A stretch of DNA of 64,000 nt from Maledivibacter halophilus (GCF_900167445.1 NZ_FUZT01000016.1:1-64000), one strand, 5' to 3'. Positions 43,148 to 52,946 are shown, numbered from the stretch's first letter. Notes: generated by a model not told the origin, from the sequence alone. A program made the numbers and translations.

Positions 43148-44131
43148 TTATCTATTCATAACTTTATAAATCGCTTCTTTAATATCATCTTCACTTGGAA
43201 CTACTGCCTTTTCCAGTTCAGGATTATATGGAATAGGTACATCTTTACCTGCCAATCTTAATACTGGCGCATCTAAATAATCAAAGGCTTCGCTTTCTGT
43301 AATTACTGCTGCAATTTCTCCAGCATATCCACCGGTTTTTACCGCTTCATTTACAACTATTGCCCTTCCAGTTTTTGATACGGATTTTATAATTGTTTCC
43401 TTATCTAATGGTACTAAAGTCCTTGGATCAACTACTTCTACACTTATTCCTTCTTTTTCCACTTCCTTAGCCACATTTAAAGCTCTTTCAAGCATCCTGC
43501 CATATACAATTATTGTTACATCAGTTCCTTCTCTTTTTATATCTGCTTTACCCAAGGGTATAATAAAATCTTCTTCTTCTGTAACTACACCTTTTTTTCT
43601 ATATAATAATTTTTGTTCTACGAAAATTACAGGATTGTCATCTCTGATTGATGCTTTCAATAGCCCCTTTGCATCTTCTGGGGTAGAGGGTGCTACTACC
43701 TTTAGTCCTGGTACATGACAGAACCATGCTTCTAAACTTTGAGAATGCTGTGCTGCTGCCCCTGTACCTGATCCGGCAGGACAACGAACCACCATTGGTA
43801 CCTTAGCCTTTCCTCCAAACATATATCGTATCTTTGCAGCTTGATTAACAATTGAATCCATTGCTATTGTACTAAAGTCCATAAACATTATTTCTGCAAT
43901 CGGTCTTAATCCAGTTACTGCCGCTCCTGCTGCTGCCCCTGCAATAGCTGCTTCTGAAATAGGTGTATCCCTAACTCTTTCTTCTCCAAATTCATCTATC
44001 ATTCCAACGGATACTCCAAAGGCTCCCCCATATAGGCCTATGTCTTCGCCAATAAATATGACATTTTCATCTCTTCTCATTTCTTCACTCATTGCTTCTC
44101 TTATAGCCTCAGCATATGTTATTTCTCTCAT
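43148..44131 (-). CDS. acoB: 2-oxoacid/acetoin dehydrogenase E1 beta subunit
   Basis: Transketolase-like beta subunit of the thiamine-diphosphate E1 heterotetramer, 327 residues. Family segments: REITYAEAIREAMSEEM, VIFIGEDIGLYGGAFGVS, RVRDTPISEAAIAGAAAGAA, AQHSQSLEAWFCHVPGLKVV, GKDVPIPYNPELEKAVVP. The ATG at 44131 has AAAGGAGGT six bases upstream; an upstream in-frame extension overlaps the E1 alpha end. The E1 alpha stop is 13 bp before this start. Confidence 0.93.
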   Translation of the reverse strand: MREITYAEAIREAMSEEMRRDENVIFIGEDIGLYGGAFGVSVGMIDEFGEERVRDTPISEAAIAGAAAGAAVTGLRPIAEIMFMDFSTIAMDSIVNQAAKIRYMFGGKAKVPMVVRCPAGSGTGAAAQHSQSLEAWFCHVPGLKVVAPSTPEDAKGLLKASIRDDNPVIFVEQKLLYRKKGVVTEEEDFIIPLGKADIKREGTDVTIIVYGRMLERALNVAKEVEKEGISVEVVDPRTLVPLDKETIIKSVSKTGRAIVVNEAVKTGGYAGEIAAVITESEAFDYLDAPVLRLAGKDVPIPYNPELEKAVVPSEDDIKEAIYKVMNR

Positions 44132-44144
44132 TTTTTTACCTCCT

Positions 44145-45104
44145 TTATGCATATATATCTTCAAGCAGACTTTCTATTGGTGGGTTTGGACTATTGTTTG
44201 CAAAGTCCACGGCCCCATCTATATCATCAATTGCCTTTTTTTCTATAACCGATATCTCATCTTCTGTAAGAACTTCATTTTCTAAAAGGTATTTTCTTAA
44301 TCTCTTTATTGGGCATTTTTTCTTCCACTTTTCTATTTCTTCCTTTGTTCTATATATATTTGCATCACTCTTTGAATGTCCCAGCCATCTATATGTCTTG
44401 CTTTCAATTAATACAGGGCCCTTGCCGCTCCTTACATATCCTGCTGCTTCCTTAACCCTTTTATATACTGCTACTGCATCATTTCCATCCACTATATAAC
44501 CTGGTATTCCATATGATTCAGCACGTTTTGCAATATCCTCTATATTCATATGCTTTGCCATAGGAGTTGACATACCATATAAATTGTTTTCACAATAAAA
44601 TATTACTGGTAATTTCCATACTGAAGCAAGGTTCAATGCTTCGTGAAAACTGCCTTCATTTGCAGCTCCATCTCCAAAGAAACACAATACTATTTTTCCT
44701 GTTTTTTTAATTTGCTGGGTCAAGGCTGCTCCCACTGCAATACCATGACCTCCACCAACAACACCATTTGCTCCAAGATTTCCTGCAGCCACATCTGCTA
44801 TATGCATAGAGCCACCTTTGCCTTTACAATATCCCGTTTGCTTACCTAAAAGCTCGGCCATCATTCTATTTAAATCAATTCCCTTACCTATTACCTGACT
44901 ATGGCCCCTATGGGTGGCTGCCATTAAATCATCATCATTTAATGCCATACATGCAGCCACGCCTGATGCTTCTTCCCCCACTGAAAGGTGAGTTGTCCCA
45001 TGAACCATTCCCCTTGCGAAAAAATAGCTGACTTTTTCTTCAAAAGCCCTGGCTTCATTCATTCGCTTATACATCTCTTTAAAGGTTTCTTTACTTATAT
45101 CCAC
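44145..45104 (-). CDS. acoA: 2-oxoacid/acetoin dehydrogenase E1 alpha subunit
   Basis: 319 residues. The thiamine-diphosphate motif is GDGAANEGSFHEALNLASVWKLPVIFYCENN (about 145-175, begins GDG and ends NN). MVHGTTHLSVGEEASGVAAC and CKGKGGSMHIAD are typical of acetoin dehydrogenase and related pyruvate dehydrogenase alpha chains. GTG start at 45104 with AGGAGGT seven bases upstream. First gene of acoABC-lpdA-ptsH. A sigma-54 promoter about 115 bp upstream favours the acetoin assignment, since aco operons are typically sigma-54 controlled. Confidence 0.9.
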   Translation of the reverse strand: MDISKETFKEMYKRMNEARAFEEKVSYFFARGMVHGTTHLSVGEEASGVAACMALNDDDLMAATHRGHSQVIGKGIDLNRMMAELLGKQTGYCKGKGGSMHIADVAAGNLGANGVVGGGHGIAVGAALTQQIKKTGKIVLCFFGDGAANEGSFHEALNLASVWKLPVIFYCENNLYGMSTPMAKHMNIEDIAKRAESYGIPGYIVDGNDAVAVYKRVKEAAGYVRSGKGPVLIESKTYRWLGHSKSDANIYRTKEEIEKWKKKCPIKRLRKYLLENEVLTEDEISVIEKKAIDDIDGAVDFANNSPNPPIESLLEDIYA

Positions 45105-45229
45105 TTTCTTTACCTCCTACTTTTTTCTAATTATTTCTTAATTAAAATATTTCTTGAATTACTTTTTAATAATAATAAATTATCCCCCTTATATATAAAC
45201 TTTGCTTTAATTACTATCAGTTTATATAA

Positions 45230-45245
45230 GCAAATAATATGCCAT
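45230..45245 (-). promoter_or_regulatory. Sigma-54 promoter of the acetoin-type dehydrogenase operon
   Basis: On the minus strand TGGCATATTATTTGCT matches the -24/-12 consensus with the essential GG and GC exactly 10 bp apart. Transcription would begin near 45219, giving a leader of about 115 nt. The activator gene (AcoR-like) is not in the window. A near twin precedes the LevR-type gene at 60883-60899. Confidence 0.8.
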
Positions 45246-45377
45246 TTATATTCAAATAACTTTTAAAATCCTTAGAAGGGTTTTATTCTACTAGTATTAT
45301 TTATTTTTCCCAAAATAGATAGAGAGAGATTTTTTGCTTTTAAATGCAATGGTTTTTTATGTATGGTTTTTATTGTA

Positions 45378-46673
45378 CTATCCAATTAGTTCTTCTTGTA
45401 AGCTTCTAAGCTTGTAAATTAATGTGGACCTATCAATATCAACCATATCATATGTTATTAATTGGCCTTTTTTAACATCTTTAGTTAAAACCGCATTCTT
45501 ATTAATTAAGCCTAGTGGAACAGCATTTTCTTTTCTTGCTTTCTCATAAGTATCTATACTTCCATAAACAGTAAATCCGCCTATACCATCTAGTCTTTCG
45601 CCTCTATTCATATCTTTCTTTGCTATTGTCAAAGTTTCAGCTATTGGCTTTCCATCCATTGGTGCAATTGTAGGCTCTTTGTATATATAAGCCCTTGCGG
45701 CAGTTAATGGAGTTTCTAAACTACATAAATGATATGGACGATAAAGTACATAATTTGGTCCTGAGCCCATGCTTAGATATTGCATCTCATGATGGATTTG
45801 TGGGAGTTTAGTTGTTACAATAATAAACACACCCGGTGCAACCCCATTTACATAGTCTACAATTTTATATTTGTTTAGTATTCCACCCTCTTCTTTTAAT
45901 TTGAACATTTCTGGAAGTTCATGAACTTTTCCAATAGGTCCATGTCCTCCTCTTATATCAGGAATAAATCCCATAGAATTTGCCATAGCAGTCATTTCTA
46001 CCATAGTTTTTGTTCCGTCTTTAAAACAAGCTAACATTTTAGGACTCACTCCTGATTTTAAAGCCTGTTCTCTGACACTATCGGGATTTGCCTCACGGTT
46101 TACCGGATTATTTTTACCTTTTCCAATAGCCACAATATCGAATCCCATTCCATCTGCAAAGTCATATAATTCTTTAACTGCTCCTGGTTCATCTCCTGCT
46201 GTACCAGTATAAATTACGCCTGCATTATCCGCCATTTTTTTAAGTATAGGCCCTATAACAACATCAGTCTCAACATTTAACATTACAATATGTTTTCTAT
46301 TTAAAATCGATTCCATTGCAATTTTTGCACCTACATCGGGAACTCCTGTTGCATCTACTACAGCATCTATTAAATTAGCTTTAACGGCTAGATCTGCATT
46401 ATCAGAAACTACAAATTTGCCCTTCTCCATTGCATAATTCACATCCTGCAGCTTTTTAGCTACTACAATATCTTCTTTTTTAACTCCAGTTAAGGTATAA
46501 GCTTTTATTGCATTTTCCACATCAATATCAATTACTAATGAAGGCTTCATTCCCTTCATTAAAGACATCTGACTTACCATGCCCTTTCCCATTTGACCAG
46601 CGCCAATAAGTCCTATTTGAATTTGTTTTCCTTCTTCTTCCAATTGTTTCAATCTTGTATTTAATCCTAGCAT
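45378..46673 (-). CDS. NAD(P)-dependent oxidoreductase with C-terminal SAF domain
   Basis: 431 residues. N-terminal Rossmann fold with IGLIGAGQMGKGMVSQM and a homoserine-dehydrogenase-like region (LIDAVVDATGVPDVG, TGTAGDEPGAVKEL). The C-terminal SAF-type domain (about 350-425) contains LTKDVKKGQLITYDMVDID. Proteins of this form sit in polyol and sugar-acid operons of Firmicutes; the substrate is not established. The second ATG (46673) is chosen since AGGAGG then stands six to seven bases upstream. It follows the glucitol IIA gene and probably acts on the product of that uptake system. Confidence 0.85.
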   Translation of the reverse strand: MLGLNTRLKQLEEEGKQIQIGLIGAGQMGKGMVSQMSLMKGMKPSLVIDIDVENAIKAYTLTGVKKEDIVVAKKLQDVNYAMEKGKFVVSDNADLAVKANLIDAVVDATGVPDVGAKIAMESILNRKHIVMLNVETDVVIGPILKKMADNAGVIYTGTAGDEPGAVKELYDFADGMGFDIVAIGKGKNNPVNREANPDSVREQALKSGVSPKMLACFKDGTKTMVEMTAMANSMGFIPDIRGGHGPIGKVHELPEMFKLKEEGGILNKYKIVDYVNGVAPGVFIIVTTKLPQIHHEMQYLSMGSGPNYVLYRPYHLCSLETPLTAARAYIYKEPTIAPMDGKPIAETLTIAKKDMNRGERLDGIGGFTVYGSIDTYEKARKENAVPLGLINKNAVLTKDVKKGQLITYDMVDIDRSTLIYKLRSLQEELIG

Positions 46674-46864
46674 CTTCATTCCTCCTAATTTTTTATTTAT
46701 AAGCTATTTTGATTCTTGAAATTATTTTCAATGTTATAAATTTATTTCATAAATGCTATAAAAAAATATTATTGTTTCCAATAAATATTTTAGAATTGAG
46801 GAAATTTTTAATAAATCTATTGTAAAATAAATTGGAGTTTAACATTACTATATAAAGATTTAAT

Positions 46865-46920
46865 AGTTTATACATGTCCAAAACTCCCAAGAGAGCTGGG
46901 TATTTGTACATGTATAAACT
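46865..46920. repeat. Large hairpin between PTS IIA and oxidoreductase genes
   Basis: AGTTTATACATGT (46865-46877) and ACATGTATAAACT (46908-46920) form a perfect 13-bp stem. The 30 bases between them extend the stem imperfectly (CCAAAACTCCCA against TGGGTATTTG). There is no U-run, so it is more likely a processing or stability structure, or a small repeat, than a terminator. It lies 11 bp after the IIA stop. Confidence 0.6.
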
Positions 46921-46930
46921 AAAACAGCAA

Positions 46931-47284
46931 TTAATATATAATGATTTCATCACCTATTTTCATATGGGGTTTTTCTTTGTTTTCTAAACAAATTACCCCT
47001 GGTAAATCTGCTTCTTTTAATCCATTAAACTTAAATGTACAATGTCCCAATTCCTTTAATGTTTTATTAGCTTCATGGCCTATTGATGTTATTAAATATT
47101 CCATATTTCCAATTTTGATCCTATCTCCTGCCTCTATATTTTCTTGTAAATTCCCATATGTATGCAGCACTGATATTTCAGCTAATTCCGGGGGAGCATT
47201 GTCATTAAATATTATCATCATTCCACCATCTAAAAATTCTTTTACCATTTGTCCGAATTTTACTATTTCAACTTGATATTTCAT
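46931..47284 (-). CDS. srlB: PTS glucitol/sorbitol-specific EIIA
   Basis: 117 residues of the Gut-type EIIA family. Characteristic stretches: VLHTYGNLQENIEAGDRIKIG, YLITSIGHEANKTLKELGHCTFKF and KPHMKIGDEIII; the His residues in the middle segment include the phosphorylated one. ATG at 47284 after TTAGGAGGTAGATT. Fourth gene of the glucitol operon (gutM, IIC, IIB, IIA). Confidence 0.93.
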   Translation of the reverse strand: MKYQVEIVKFGQMVKEFLDGGMMIIFNDNAPPELAEISVLHTYGNLQENIEAGDRIKIGNMEYLITSIGHEANKTLKELGHCTFKFNGLKEADLPGVICLENKEKPHMKIGDEIIIY

Positions 47285-47347
47285 AATCTACCTCCTAAAA
47301 TTATTAGTGCCACAATTTTTTAAATTCTAATTTAATATTTTAATAAA

Positions 47348-48328
47348 TTAATATAAACCAATACTAAACAAATATGCTATAATAACAGATATGGGACCTG
47401 TTATTAGTCTTGAAAACAGAATGGCCGGCACGCCAATTTCAACTGTTTCAGGTTCCGCTTCTCCTAAACTTAATCCAACAGGGATAAAATCACATCCAAC
47501 TTGAGGATTAATAGCGAAAAGTGCTGGAAGAGCATATTGCGCTGGAATATTTCCCTTTCCTATTTCAACTCCAATTAAAACTCCTACTACTTGGGCAATA
47601 ACAGCTCCTGGTCCTAATAAAGGTGAAAGCAGGGGAATCGCAGCCACTATAGAAATAACAAGTAATCCTATTATACTGCCGGAAAAGGGAGCAATTACAT
47701 TGGCTATCAAATCTCCAATTCCTGATTTAAGAATAATTCCAATGAGCATTGAAACAAAAGCCATAAAGGGTAATATATTTTTTATTACGGAATCTATTGT
47801 TTCTCGCCCTGCTGAATAGAAAACTTTTACTACTTGTCCAGCACCTCTACCAATTTTTTCTATTATATTTTGATTTTTTGGAGTTCTTTCTGATGATTTT
47901 TTATAGGTTTCATTTTCCTTTTCTTCCTTGAATTCCTTTTCTTTTTCTAATACTTCTTCATCAATTAAAGTGATATCCTTTTCCCTTACTCCAGAAACAT
48001 AAATATCTTCTTTAATATATTGTGCTAAAGGCCCAGATTGTCCTACAGGAGTTATATTTAGAGTAAAAATTCTTTTTTTAGGATAAACACCACATCTTGC
48101 TGTTCCTCCGCAATCAATAACTGCAATCATTATTCTTTCATCTGGAACTGTAGTTTTAAAACCATCTACGGCAGTTGCTCCCGTTAAATCAGCAATCCTT
48201 TGAGCTAATGGATGTATCCCTCCTCCAGTTACTGATAAAATTACATCTTTTTCTTTACTAGGTTTTATTAACAGGGGCCCTCCCCATCCACTGGATCCCT
48301 TAGTAATTTTAATAGCTTTATAAGACAT
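47348..48328 (-). CDS. srlE: PTS glucitol/sorbitol-specific EIIB with C-terminal membrane part (EIIBC)
   Basis: 326 residues. The first 115 form the IIB domain, with the phosphocysteine in IDCGGTARCGVYPKKRI. After a charged linker (about 130-155), the C-terminal half is membrane-embedded, with five helices (ILPFMAFVSMLIGIILKSG, IGLLVISIVAAIPLLSPLLGPGAVIAQ and others) ending near IAYLFSIGLY. This split layout is the usual SrlE form. The ATG follows GTGAGGTGAATTAG. Confidence 0.94.
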   Translation of the reverse strand: MSYKAIKITKGSSGWGGPLLIKPSKEKDVILSVTGGGIHPLAQRIADLTGATAVDGFKTTVPDERIMIAVIDCGGTARCGVYPKKRIFTLNITPVGQSGPLAQYIKEDIYVSGVREKDITLIDEEVLEKEKEFKEEKENETYKKSSERTPKNQNIIEKIGRGAGQVVKVFYSAGRETIDSVIKNILPFMAFVSMLIGIILKSGIGDLIANVIAPFSGSIIGLLVISIVAAIPLLSPLLGPGAVIAQVVGVLIGVEIGKGNIPAQYALPALFAINPQVGCDFIPVGLSLGEAEPETVEIGVPAILFSRLITGPISVIIAYLFSIGLY

Positions 48329-48358
48329 CTAATTCACCTCACTATTTTTAAAATTTTC

Positions 48359-48898
48359 TCAAGCTGGAACATCTGACGATGTTTTTTTAGCCATCATACG
48401 TTTTGTTACCATCTCTGTAACCATTCCACGTATAAATATTACAATCAATCCTACAAGGAAAAATCTAATAGCAAGATCCCCTAAGGGTAATCCTAGCTTT
48501 TTTATTCCTTCTGCCACTCCAAGATAAACAAATAGTTCTGATGCATTGGCATGGGGAAAAAGTCCAGTTATAGGATGTACAAAGGATACGGCAGCATCAT
48601 AAAAAGCCGGTTTATATTTTTCATCTAAAAACTTTCCAAATGTATAACACATGGGATTAGTTAAGAAAAATACAGCCATAAGCGGTAATATAGTATATCT
48701 TGTTATAACGTTTTTAGTTGCTATTTTAGCGATTCTGTTAACCTTTTCCTCTCCCACAAGCTTAATAATAGAATTTACTGCTGTTATTAATACAATTAAT
48801 GTTGGTAATATACCTGTTACCAAGCCTACGAAGGTTTCTCCCCCTTGTTCAAACAGACCTATGAAGCCTTCGGCCAAATTGGCCATAGATTCAAACAT
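48359..48898 (-). CDS. srlA: PTS glucitol/sorbitol-specific EIIC
   Basis: 179-residue membrane component with about four helices. Family segments: AEGFIGLFEQGGETFVGLVTGILPTLIVL, FFLTNPMCYTFGKFLDEKYKPAFYDA and FVHPITGLFPHANASELFVYLGVAEG. Together with SrlE it forms the translocation channel for sorbitol. ATG at 48898 behind AAGGAGGAGAGCAA. Confidence 0.94.
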   Translation of the reverse strand: MFESMANLAEGFIGLFEQGGETFVGLVTGILPTLIVLITAVNSIIKLVGEEKVNRIAKIATKNVITRYTILPLMAVFFLTNPMCYTFGKFLDEKYKPAFYDAAVSFVHPITGLFPHANASELFVYLGVAEGIKKLGLPLGDLAIRFFLVGLIVIFIRGMVTEMVTKRMMAKKTSSDVPA

Positions 48899-48952
48899 TT
48901 GCTCTCCTCCTTATTTAAAGTTTTTTTATAAAAGCTTTATCCTTTAATTTTT

Positions 48953-49315
48953 TCAACTCACCCCCTCTAAAGCTTTTCTAATAGCTTTTATACTTTGTTT
49001 TCCTCTAACATTAGCTATTATGCTCTCTGCATCCTCTACATTCTTTCCAATGATGTGATTTTTTTTCTTAAACTTATTAAAAACTGTAAAGCCATTCATT
49101 TCTTCAGCATCAATAATATTATTCTTATCGTCTACTACTAAAATTACAATACTACCTGCAGCAAATCTTCCTTTTTGCTGGCCTATCAATATTTTCCCCT
49201 TTTTCTTTAGTTGCCTAATTCTTTCTCTGAAATGTTTAATTTGAAAATAAGATAATATTCCTTGAATCATCCACATTATAAATATAAAACCCAATACTTT
49301 TCCAATATTATTCAA
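48953..49315 (-). CDS. gutM: Glucitol operon activator GutM
   Basis: 120 residues. GutM/SrlM proteins help activate the glucitol operon, although this one begins with a membrane helix (VLGFIFIMWMIQGILSYFQ), as is typical in Firmicutes. The soluble part has QLKKKGKILIGQQKGRFAAGSIVILVVD and a C-terminal KNVEDAESIIANVRGKQSIKAIRKAL. TTG start at 49315 behind GTGGGGGATTG. First gene of the operon after the SorC-type regulator. Confidence 0.88.
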   Translation of the reverse strand: MNNIGKVLGFIFIMWMIQGILSYFQIKHFRERIRQLKKKGKILIGQQKGRFAAGSIVILVVDDKNNIIDAEEMNGFTVFNKFKKKNHIIGKNVEDAESIIANVRGKQSIKAIRKALEGVS

Positions 49316-49412
49316 TTTTCAATCCCCCACGACCCTATTATTAAACATATTTTCTTTCAATATTATTTTTTCAAGAAAATAATATCGACTCTTATGTTTC
49401 ACTATAAGCTAA

Positions 49413-50381
49413 TCAATCGTCAAAATTATCTAGGTTCAATATTCCCTGAGCAGTTTTATCATCTACAATAAGTACATCTATATATCCTCCACGAAGAGCT
49501 GCTAAAATAGCTTTTGTCTTTTTCTCATGTCCAGCAACTCCTATAGTCAATGGTATATTTTTTATTTGATTCAAAGTAACGCCTATAACTCTATTATTAT
49601 TTTCAAAAGAATCCCCTTGTCCAAATTTATCAATAAACAAACTGCTAATATCGGCAACTGCACCTTCCTGAACTAAGTTTTCTATCTGCTTTTTACTATA
49701 ATATCCCGTTGCCAACATTGTAGAGGTATTTAATTGAGGAGAACCTATTCCTGTTATTGCTATATTTACTTTTTCCAGTAATTTTAAAAATGTTTGTATA
49801 TTTTTATCTTCAATAAACATTTTTTTTCTTTCTGGATCGTCAATTATACAAGGTGCATGGAGTAATCTTGAATCAGCTTTAAATTTTTTTGCAAGCTCTA
49901 AAGCAATCTGATTTGAATGTATATCTATATTTGACTGTCCAAGGCCACCTAAAAGGGGAATAAATGTAACTTTATTTCTTCGATTATTCTTTACATATTT
50001 AGTAATTTCTTTTATTGTAGTTCCCCATGTAACGCCAATAATATCATCATCTTTTATTACACGCTCCAAATACTCGGCACTGGCCTTTGCAAGTTCCTGT
50101 TTAATCTCACGAGGTTCATTAGATTTGCTGTCAACAACAATGACTTCTTTTAATCCAAACTTCTTTTCCAATCCCTTTTCAAGATAAATATATTCATTAG
50201 GCAAAGGATTCAAAACTGAGATTTTTATAATCCCCTCTTCCTTAGCAGAATTTAAAATCCTTGATATAGATGATTTTGAAATTCCTAATTTCTTAGAAAT
50301 CTGAGCTTGATTCAGCCCGTCCTCATAATACATTTGTGAACATCTAACTAGCAATCTTATATCATTTGTTTTATTATCCAT
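49413..50381 (-). CDS. SorC/DeoR-type sugar-binding transcriptional regulator
   Basis: About 322 residues. N-terminal helix-turn-helix (YEDGLNQAQISKKLGISKSSISRILNSAKEEGIIKI, residues about 18-53) and a C-terminal sugar-phosphate-binding domain (TWGTTIKEI, VTFIPLLGGLGQSNIDIHSNQIA, VAGHEKKTKAILAALRGGYIDVLIVDD). These regulators respond to phosphorylated sugars; here the adjacent glucitol PTS is the likely target. The ATG at 50381 has CGGAGG six bases upstream; the frame extends nine codons further without a site. Confidence 0.92.
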   Translation of the reverse strand: MDNKTNDIRLLVRCSQMYYEDGLNQAQISKKLGISKSSISRILNSAKEEGIIKISVLNPLPNEYIYLEKGLEKKFGLKEVIVVDSKSNEPREIKQELAKASAEYLERVIKDDDIIGVTWGTTIKEITKYVKNNRRNKVTFIPLLGGLGQSNIDIHSNQIALELAKKFKADSRLLHAPCIIDDPERKKMFIEDKNIQTFLKLLEKVNIAITGIGSPQLNTSTMLATGYYSKKQIENLVQEGAVADISSLFIDKFGQGDSFENNNRVIGVTLNQIKNIPLTIGVAGHEKKTKAILAALRGGYIDVLIVDDKTAQGILNLDNFDD

Positions 50382-50644
50382 GACAATCCTCCGTGAATTT
50401 TTTTTCAATGTGTAAAATATTTTTCATATGTTTACTATTATTATATGGTTGGTTTTTAAAACAGTCAACAATTGTTTATTTATTAACTTGTCATTTTATT
50501 TACTACTTCCTCATTAAATTTGCTAATGTATTTGATTTCCTATGTTTTAAAAAATTGAAAAATTCTGTGAATTTTGACGATTGTTAACAGGTTGATAGAT
50601 TTTTTGTGGTTTTATGTTATTTTTTTAACATCTCAACAAACAAA

Positions 50645-50685
50645 ATAAAACATCCCTTTTTATTCCTACTAAAAGGATGTTTTAT
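50645..50685 (-). terminator. Terminator of the HAD phosphatase gene
   Basis: ATAAAACATCC (50645-50655) pairs with GGATGTTTTAT (50675-50685), followed on the minus strand by TTTG-rich sequence. The 314-bp gap 50382-50695 is otherwise featureless and AT-rich; promoters for the SorC-type gene presumably lie here. Confidence 0.7.
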
Positions 50686-50695
50686 AATTTGTATA

Positions 50696-51490
50696 TTAAA
50701 ATAAAATCTTTTCTATTGCGTACCCAACACCATTTTCAGATTGTGGAAGTGTTATAAAATCTGCTTTTTCCTTTACATTTTCTAAAGCATTTCCCATGGC
50801 CACTCCCATTCCTGCATATTCTATCATAGATATATCATTTTCTCCATCACCTATTGCTATTATTTCTTTACTTTCTATTCCATAATAGTCAGCTATTTTT
50901 TTTAGCATAATTCCTTTACTTGTATTTTTATTGTATATTTCTAGAAAAAAGGGCTTTGAAAATTCAATATTAATTTCTTGAGAATAGCTTTTTTCTAAAG
51001 CTCCTTTGACCTCAAGTAATTTCTTGTTATCAGCAATCATCAGCACTTTACTGACTAAATGGTTTTTATAAAAATCCGACAACTTCCCTACATTATTTAC
51101 AGGTGCATGGGAATATTTCCTAAATAGTTTAATATCTTCGTCTTCATGATTAGCAAATAATTCATTTCCTGAAAATAAAACCATAGAAATATTTTTTTCT
51201 TCACAAATTTTTATAATATTCTCTGTTATTTCAGGCTCTATATCTTTTCTAAAGAAAATCTTTTCTAATTGGCTATCTATAACCATGGCTCCATTTAAAG
51301 AAACAATTAATTGGTTTAAATTTAGTTCCTTTGCAAATATATTTATGGAGTAAGCCTCTCTACCGGAAATAAGTATTATTTTAATATCTTTTTTTATTGC
51401 TGCATTAATACTTGCCTTTGTTTCCTGACTTATTACACCATCTGATCCGATCAGAGTGCCATCTACATCTAATGCTATCATCTTATACAT
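50696..51490 (-). CDS. Cof-type HAD-IIB phosphatase
   Basis: 264 residues. HAD motif I IALDVDGTLIGSDG with the nucleophilic Asp, motif II IILISGRE, and motif IV GDGENDISMIEYAGMGVAMGNA. The cap is of the C2B type. Such enzymes dephosphorylate sugar phosphates or cofactors; the neighbourhood of two PTS operons suggests a sugar phosphate, but the substrate is open. ATG at 51490, with AGGGGAAGATACT upstream. Confidence 0.93.
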   Translation of the reverse strand: MYKMIALDVDGTLIGSDGVISQETKASINAAIKKDIKIILISGREAYSINIFAKELNLNQLIVSLNGAMVIDSQLEKIFFRKDIEPEITENIIKICEEKNISMVLFSGNELFANHEDEDIKLFRKYSHAPVNNVGKLSDFYKNHLVSKVLMIADNKKLLEVKGALEKSYSQEINIEFSKPFFLEIYNKNTSKGIMLKKIADYYGIESKEIIAIGDGENDISMIEYAGMGVAMGNALENVKEKADFITLPQSENGVGYAIEKILF

Positions 51491-51611
51491 AGTATCTTCC
51501 CCTTTATTTTTACAATAATTATTATCTTAAGCACTTTTATATGGAATTTTTAATAAAACCTGTACTCCACAATATACAGCAATATATAATTTTATACAAA
51601 TATATTCTAAT

Positions 51612-51659
51612 TTGAGTAAATTACATAATATATAAGGTAATTATGCAATTTACTCATTT
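51612..51659. repeat. Short palindromic copy of the TTGAGGAAATTGCATAAT family
   Basis: TTGAGTAAATTACATAAT and ATTATGCAATTTACTCATT lie almost back to back, only about ten bases apart. This is the minimal form of the repeat, made of the two ends only. Confidence 0.6.
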
Positions 51660-51692
51660 ATATAAAAAACATTTAAAATCAAAGGATTATCT

Positions 51693-52811
51693 TTACATAC
51701 ATTCTCTAATTATATCTAACACATCCTTTTCTTTCACCGGCCTTGGATTTTTCTTTAATGATCTTGACTGAAATGTTTTTTCTACAATTTCTTTTTCTCT
51801 TCCCTTCTTATACCCTGCCTCTAATAATGTCTTTGGAATCGGCATGCTTTTTATTAGTTTTCTAATCTGCTCTGAAGCCTTCATATTTCCACCCAATAAC
51901 ACACTAATTTCTTCATATCTATTATGACATGTTTTATCATTGTATTCAATAACTACAGGCAATAATATAGCATTTGCAACTCCGTGGGGAATATGGAAAA
52001 GAGCACCTAGCGGATGGGAAATAGAATGGGCAACACCTACACCGGTTTGAGAAAAGGCCAGTCCAGCAATTACACTACCCAAAGCCATATTCGCCCTTGC
52101 ATCTTTGTCCAATCCATTATCTACTGCTTTAACTAAATTTTGACCTATTAGCTCTATGGCTTTTCCTGCTAAAGCTAAAGTAATTGGATTAGCTGCTAAT
52201 GAAGTGTAGGATTCTATAGCATGGGTCAATGCATCCATCCCTGAAGCTGCGGTAATTGCATCGGGCATTGAATAAGTAAGGGTAGGATCTATTATACTAA
52301 GTTTTGACTGAAACCTAGGGTGGGCTATGCTATTTTTATTTCCTTTACTTTTATTATATAAAACTGAATTTAATGTTATTTCACTTCCAGTTCCAGAAGT
52401 TGTAGGGATACCAATAAAGGGTATTCCCCTATATTCAAAGGGTTCTTTGTTAAGATAACTGAGAGTTTTCAGGTTTTGATTATAAAGTCCTGCTGCAGCT
52501 TTGGCAACATCTAAAGCGCTGCCACCGCCAACACCTATAATAAATTCTACACCTTCTGTCTTAGCTAGATTTCTAACTTTATCAACCATTTCTGTATCTG
52601 GCTCACCCTTTACTTCATCAAAAATAAAGAAGGATATTTTAGATTTCTTTAAACTACTAATTATTTTATCTAAGGCACCAGATGATTTTGTAGATTTCTT
52701 TCCTGTAACTATAATACACTTACTGCCAAAGGCTTTAACCTTTTCTCCTAAGCCATCAATCGTATTTTCTCCAAAAACTATATTGTTTGGTAGATTAAGT
52801 AAAAAATTCAT
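51693..52811 (-). CDS. Iron-containing alcohol dehydrogenase
   Basis: 372 residues, group III metal-dependent alcohol dehydrogenase. NAD-binding GVGGGSALDVAKAAAG, conserved IPTTSGTGSE, and the iron ligands in MDALTHAIESYTS and HSISHPLGALFHIPHGVANA. The ATG at 52811 gives MNFLLNLPNNIVFGENT, the usual family start; AAAGGAGAG is eleven bases upstream. A hydrophobic N-terminal extension in the longer frame is not expected. It lies downstream of the galactitol-type operon and may reduce or oxidise a sugar-derived aldehyde or polyol. Confidence 0.93.
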   Translation of the reverse strand: MNFLLNLPNNIVFGENTIDGLGEKVKAFGSKCIIVTGKKSTKSSGALDKIISSLKKSKISFFIFDEVKGEPDTEMVDKVRNLAKTEGVEFIIGVGGGSALDVAKAAAGLYNQNLKTLSYLNKEPFEYRGIPFIGIPTTSGTGSEITLNSVLYNKSKGNKNSIAHPRFQSKLSIIDPTLTYSMPDAITAASGMDALTHAIESYTSLAANPITLALAGKAIELIGQNLVKAVDNGLDKDARANMALGSVIAGLAFSQTGVGVAHSISHPLGALFHIPHGVANAILLPVVIEYNDKTCHNRYEEISVLLGGNMKASEQIRKLIKSMPIPKTLLEAGYKKGREKEIVEKTFQSRSLKKNPRPVKEKDVLDIIRECM

Positions 52812-52946
52812 CTTGCGGTTTTCTCTCCTTTCAGCTTTAAGCAACCAGATTAGTATTTTGATACAAATTATTAAAACTAAAATATACAAATTAATAATAT
52901 AAGGCTATTTTACTATACATTATAATTATAATCTGTAAAAAATCAA

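Noticed and set aside
46756..46953. 65-codon minus-strand ORF
   Set aside because: Spans the hairpin at 46865-46920 and has no ribosome binding site or recognisable content.
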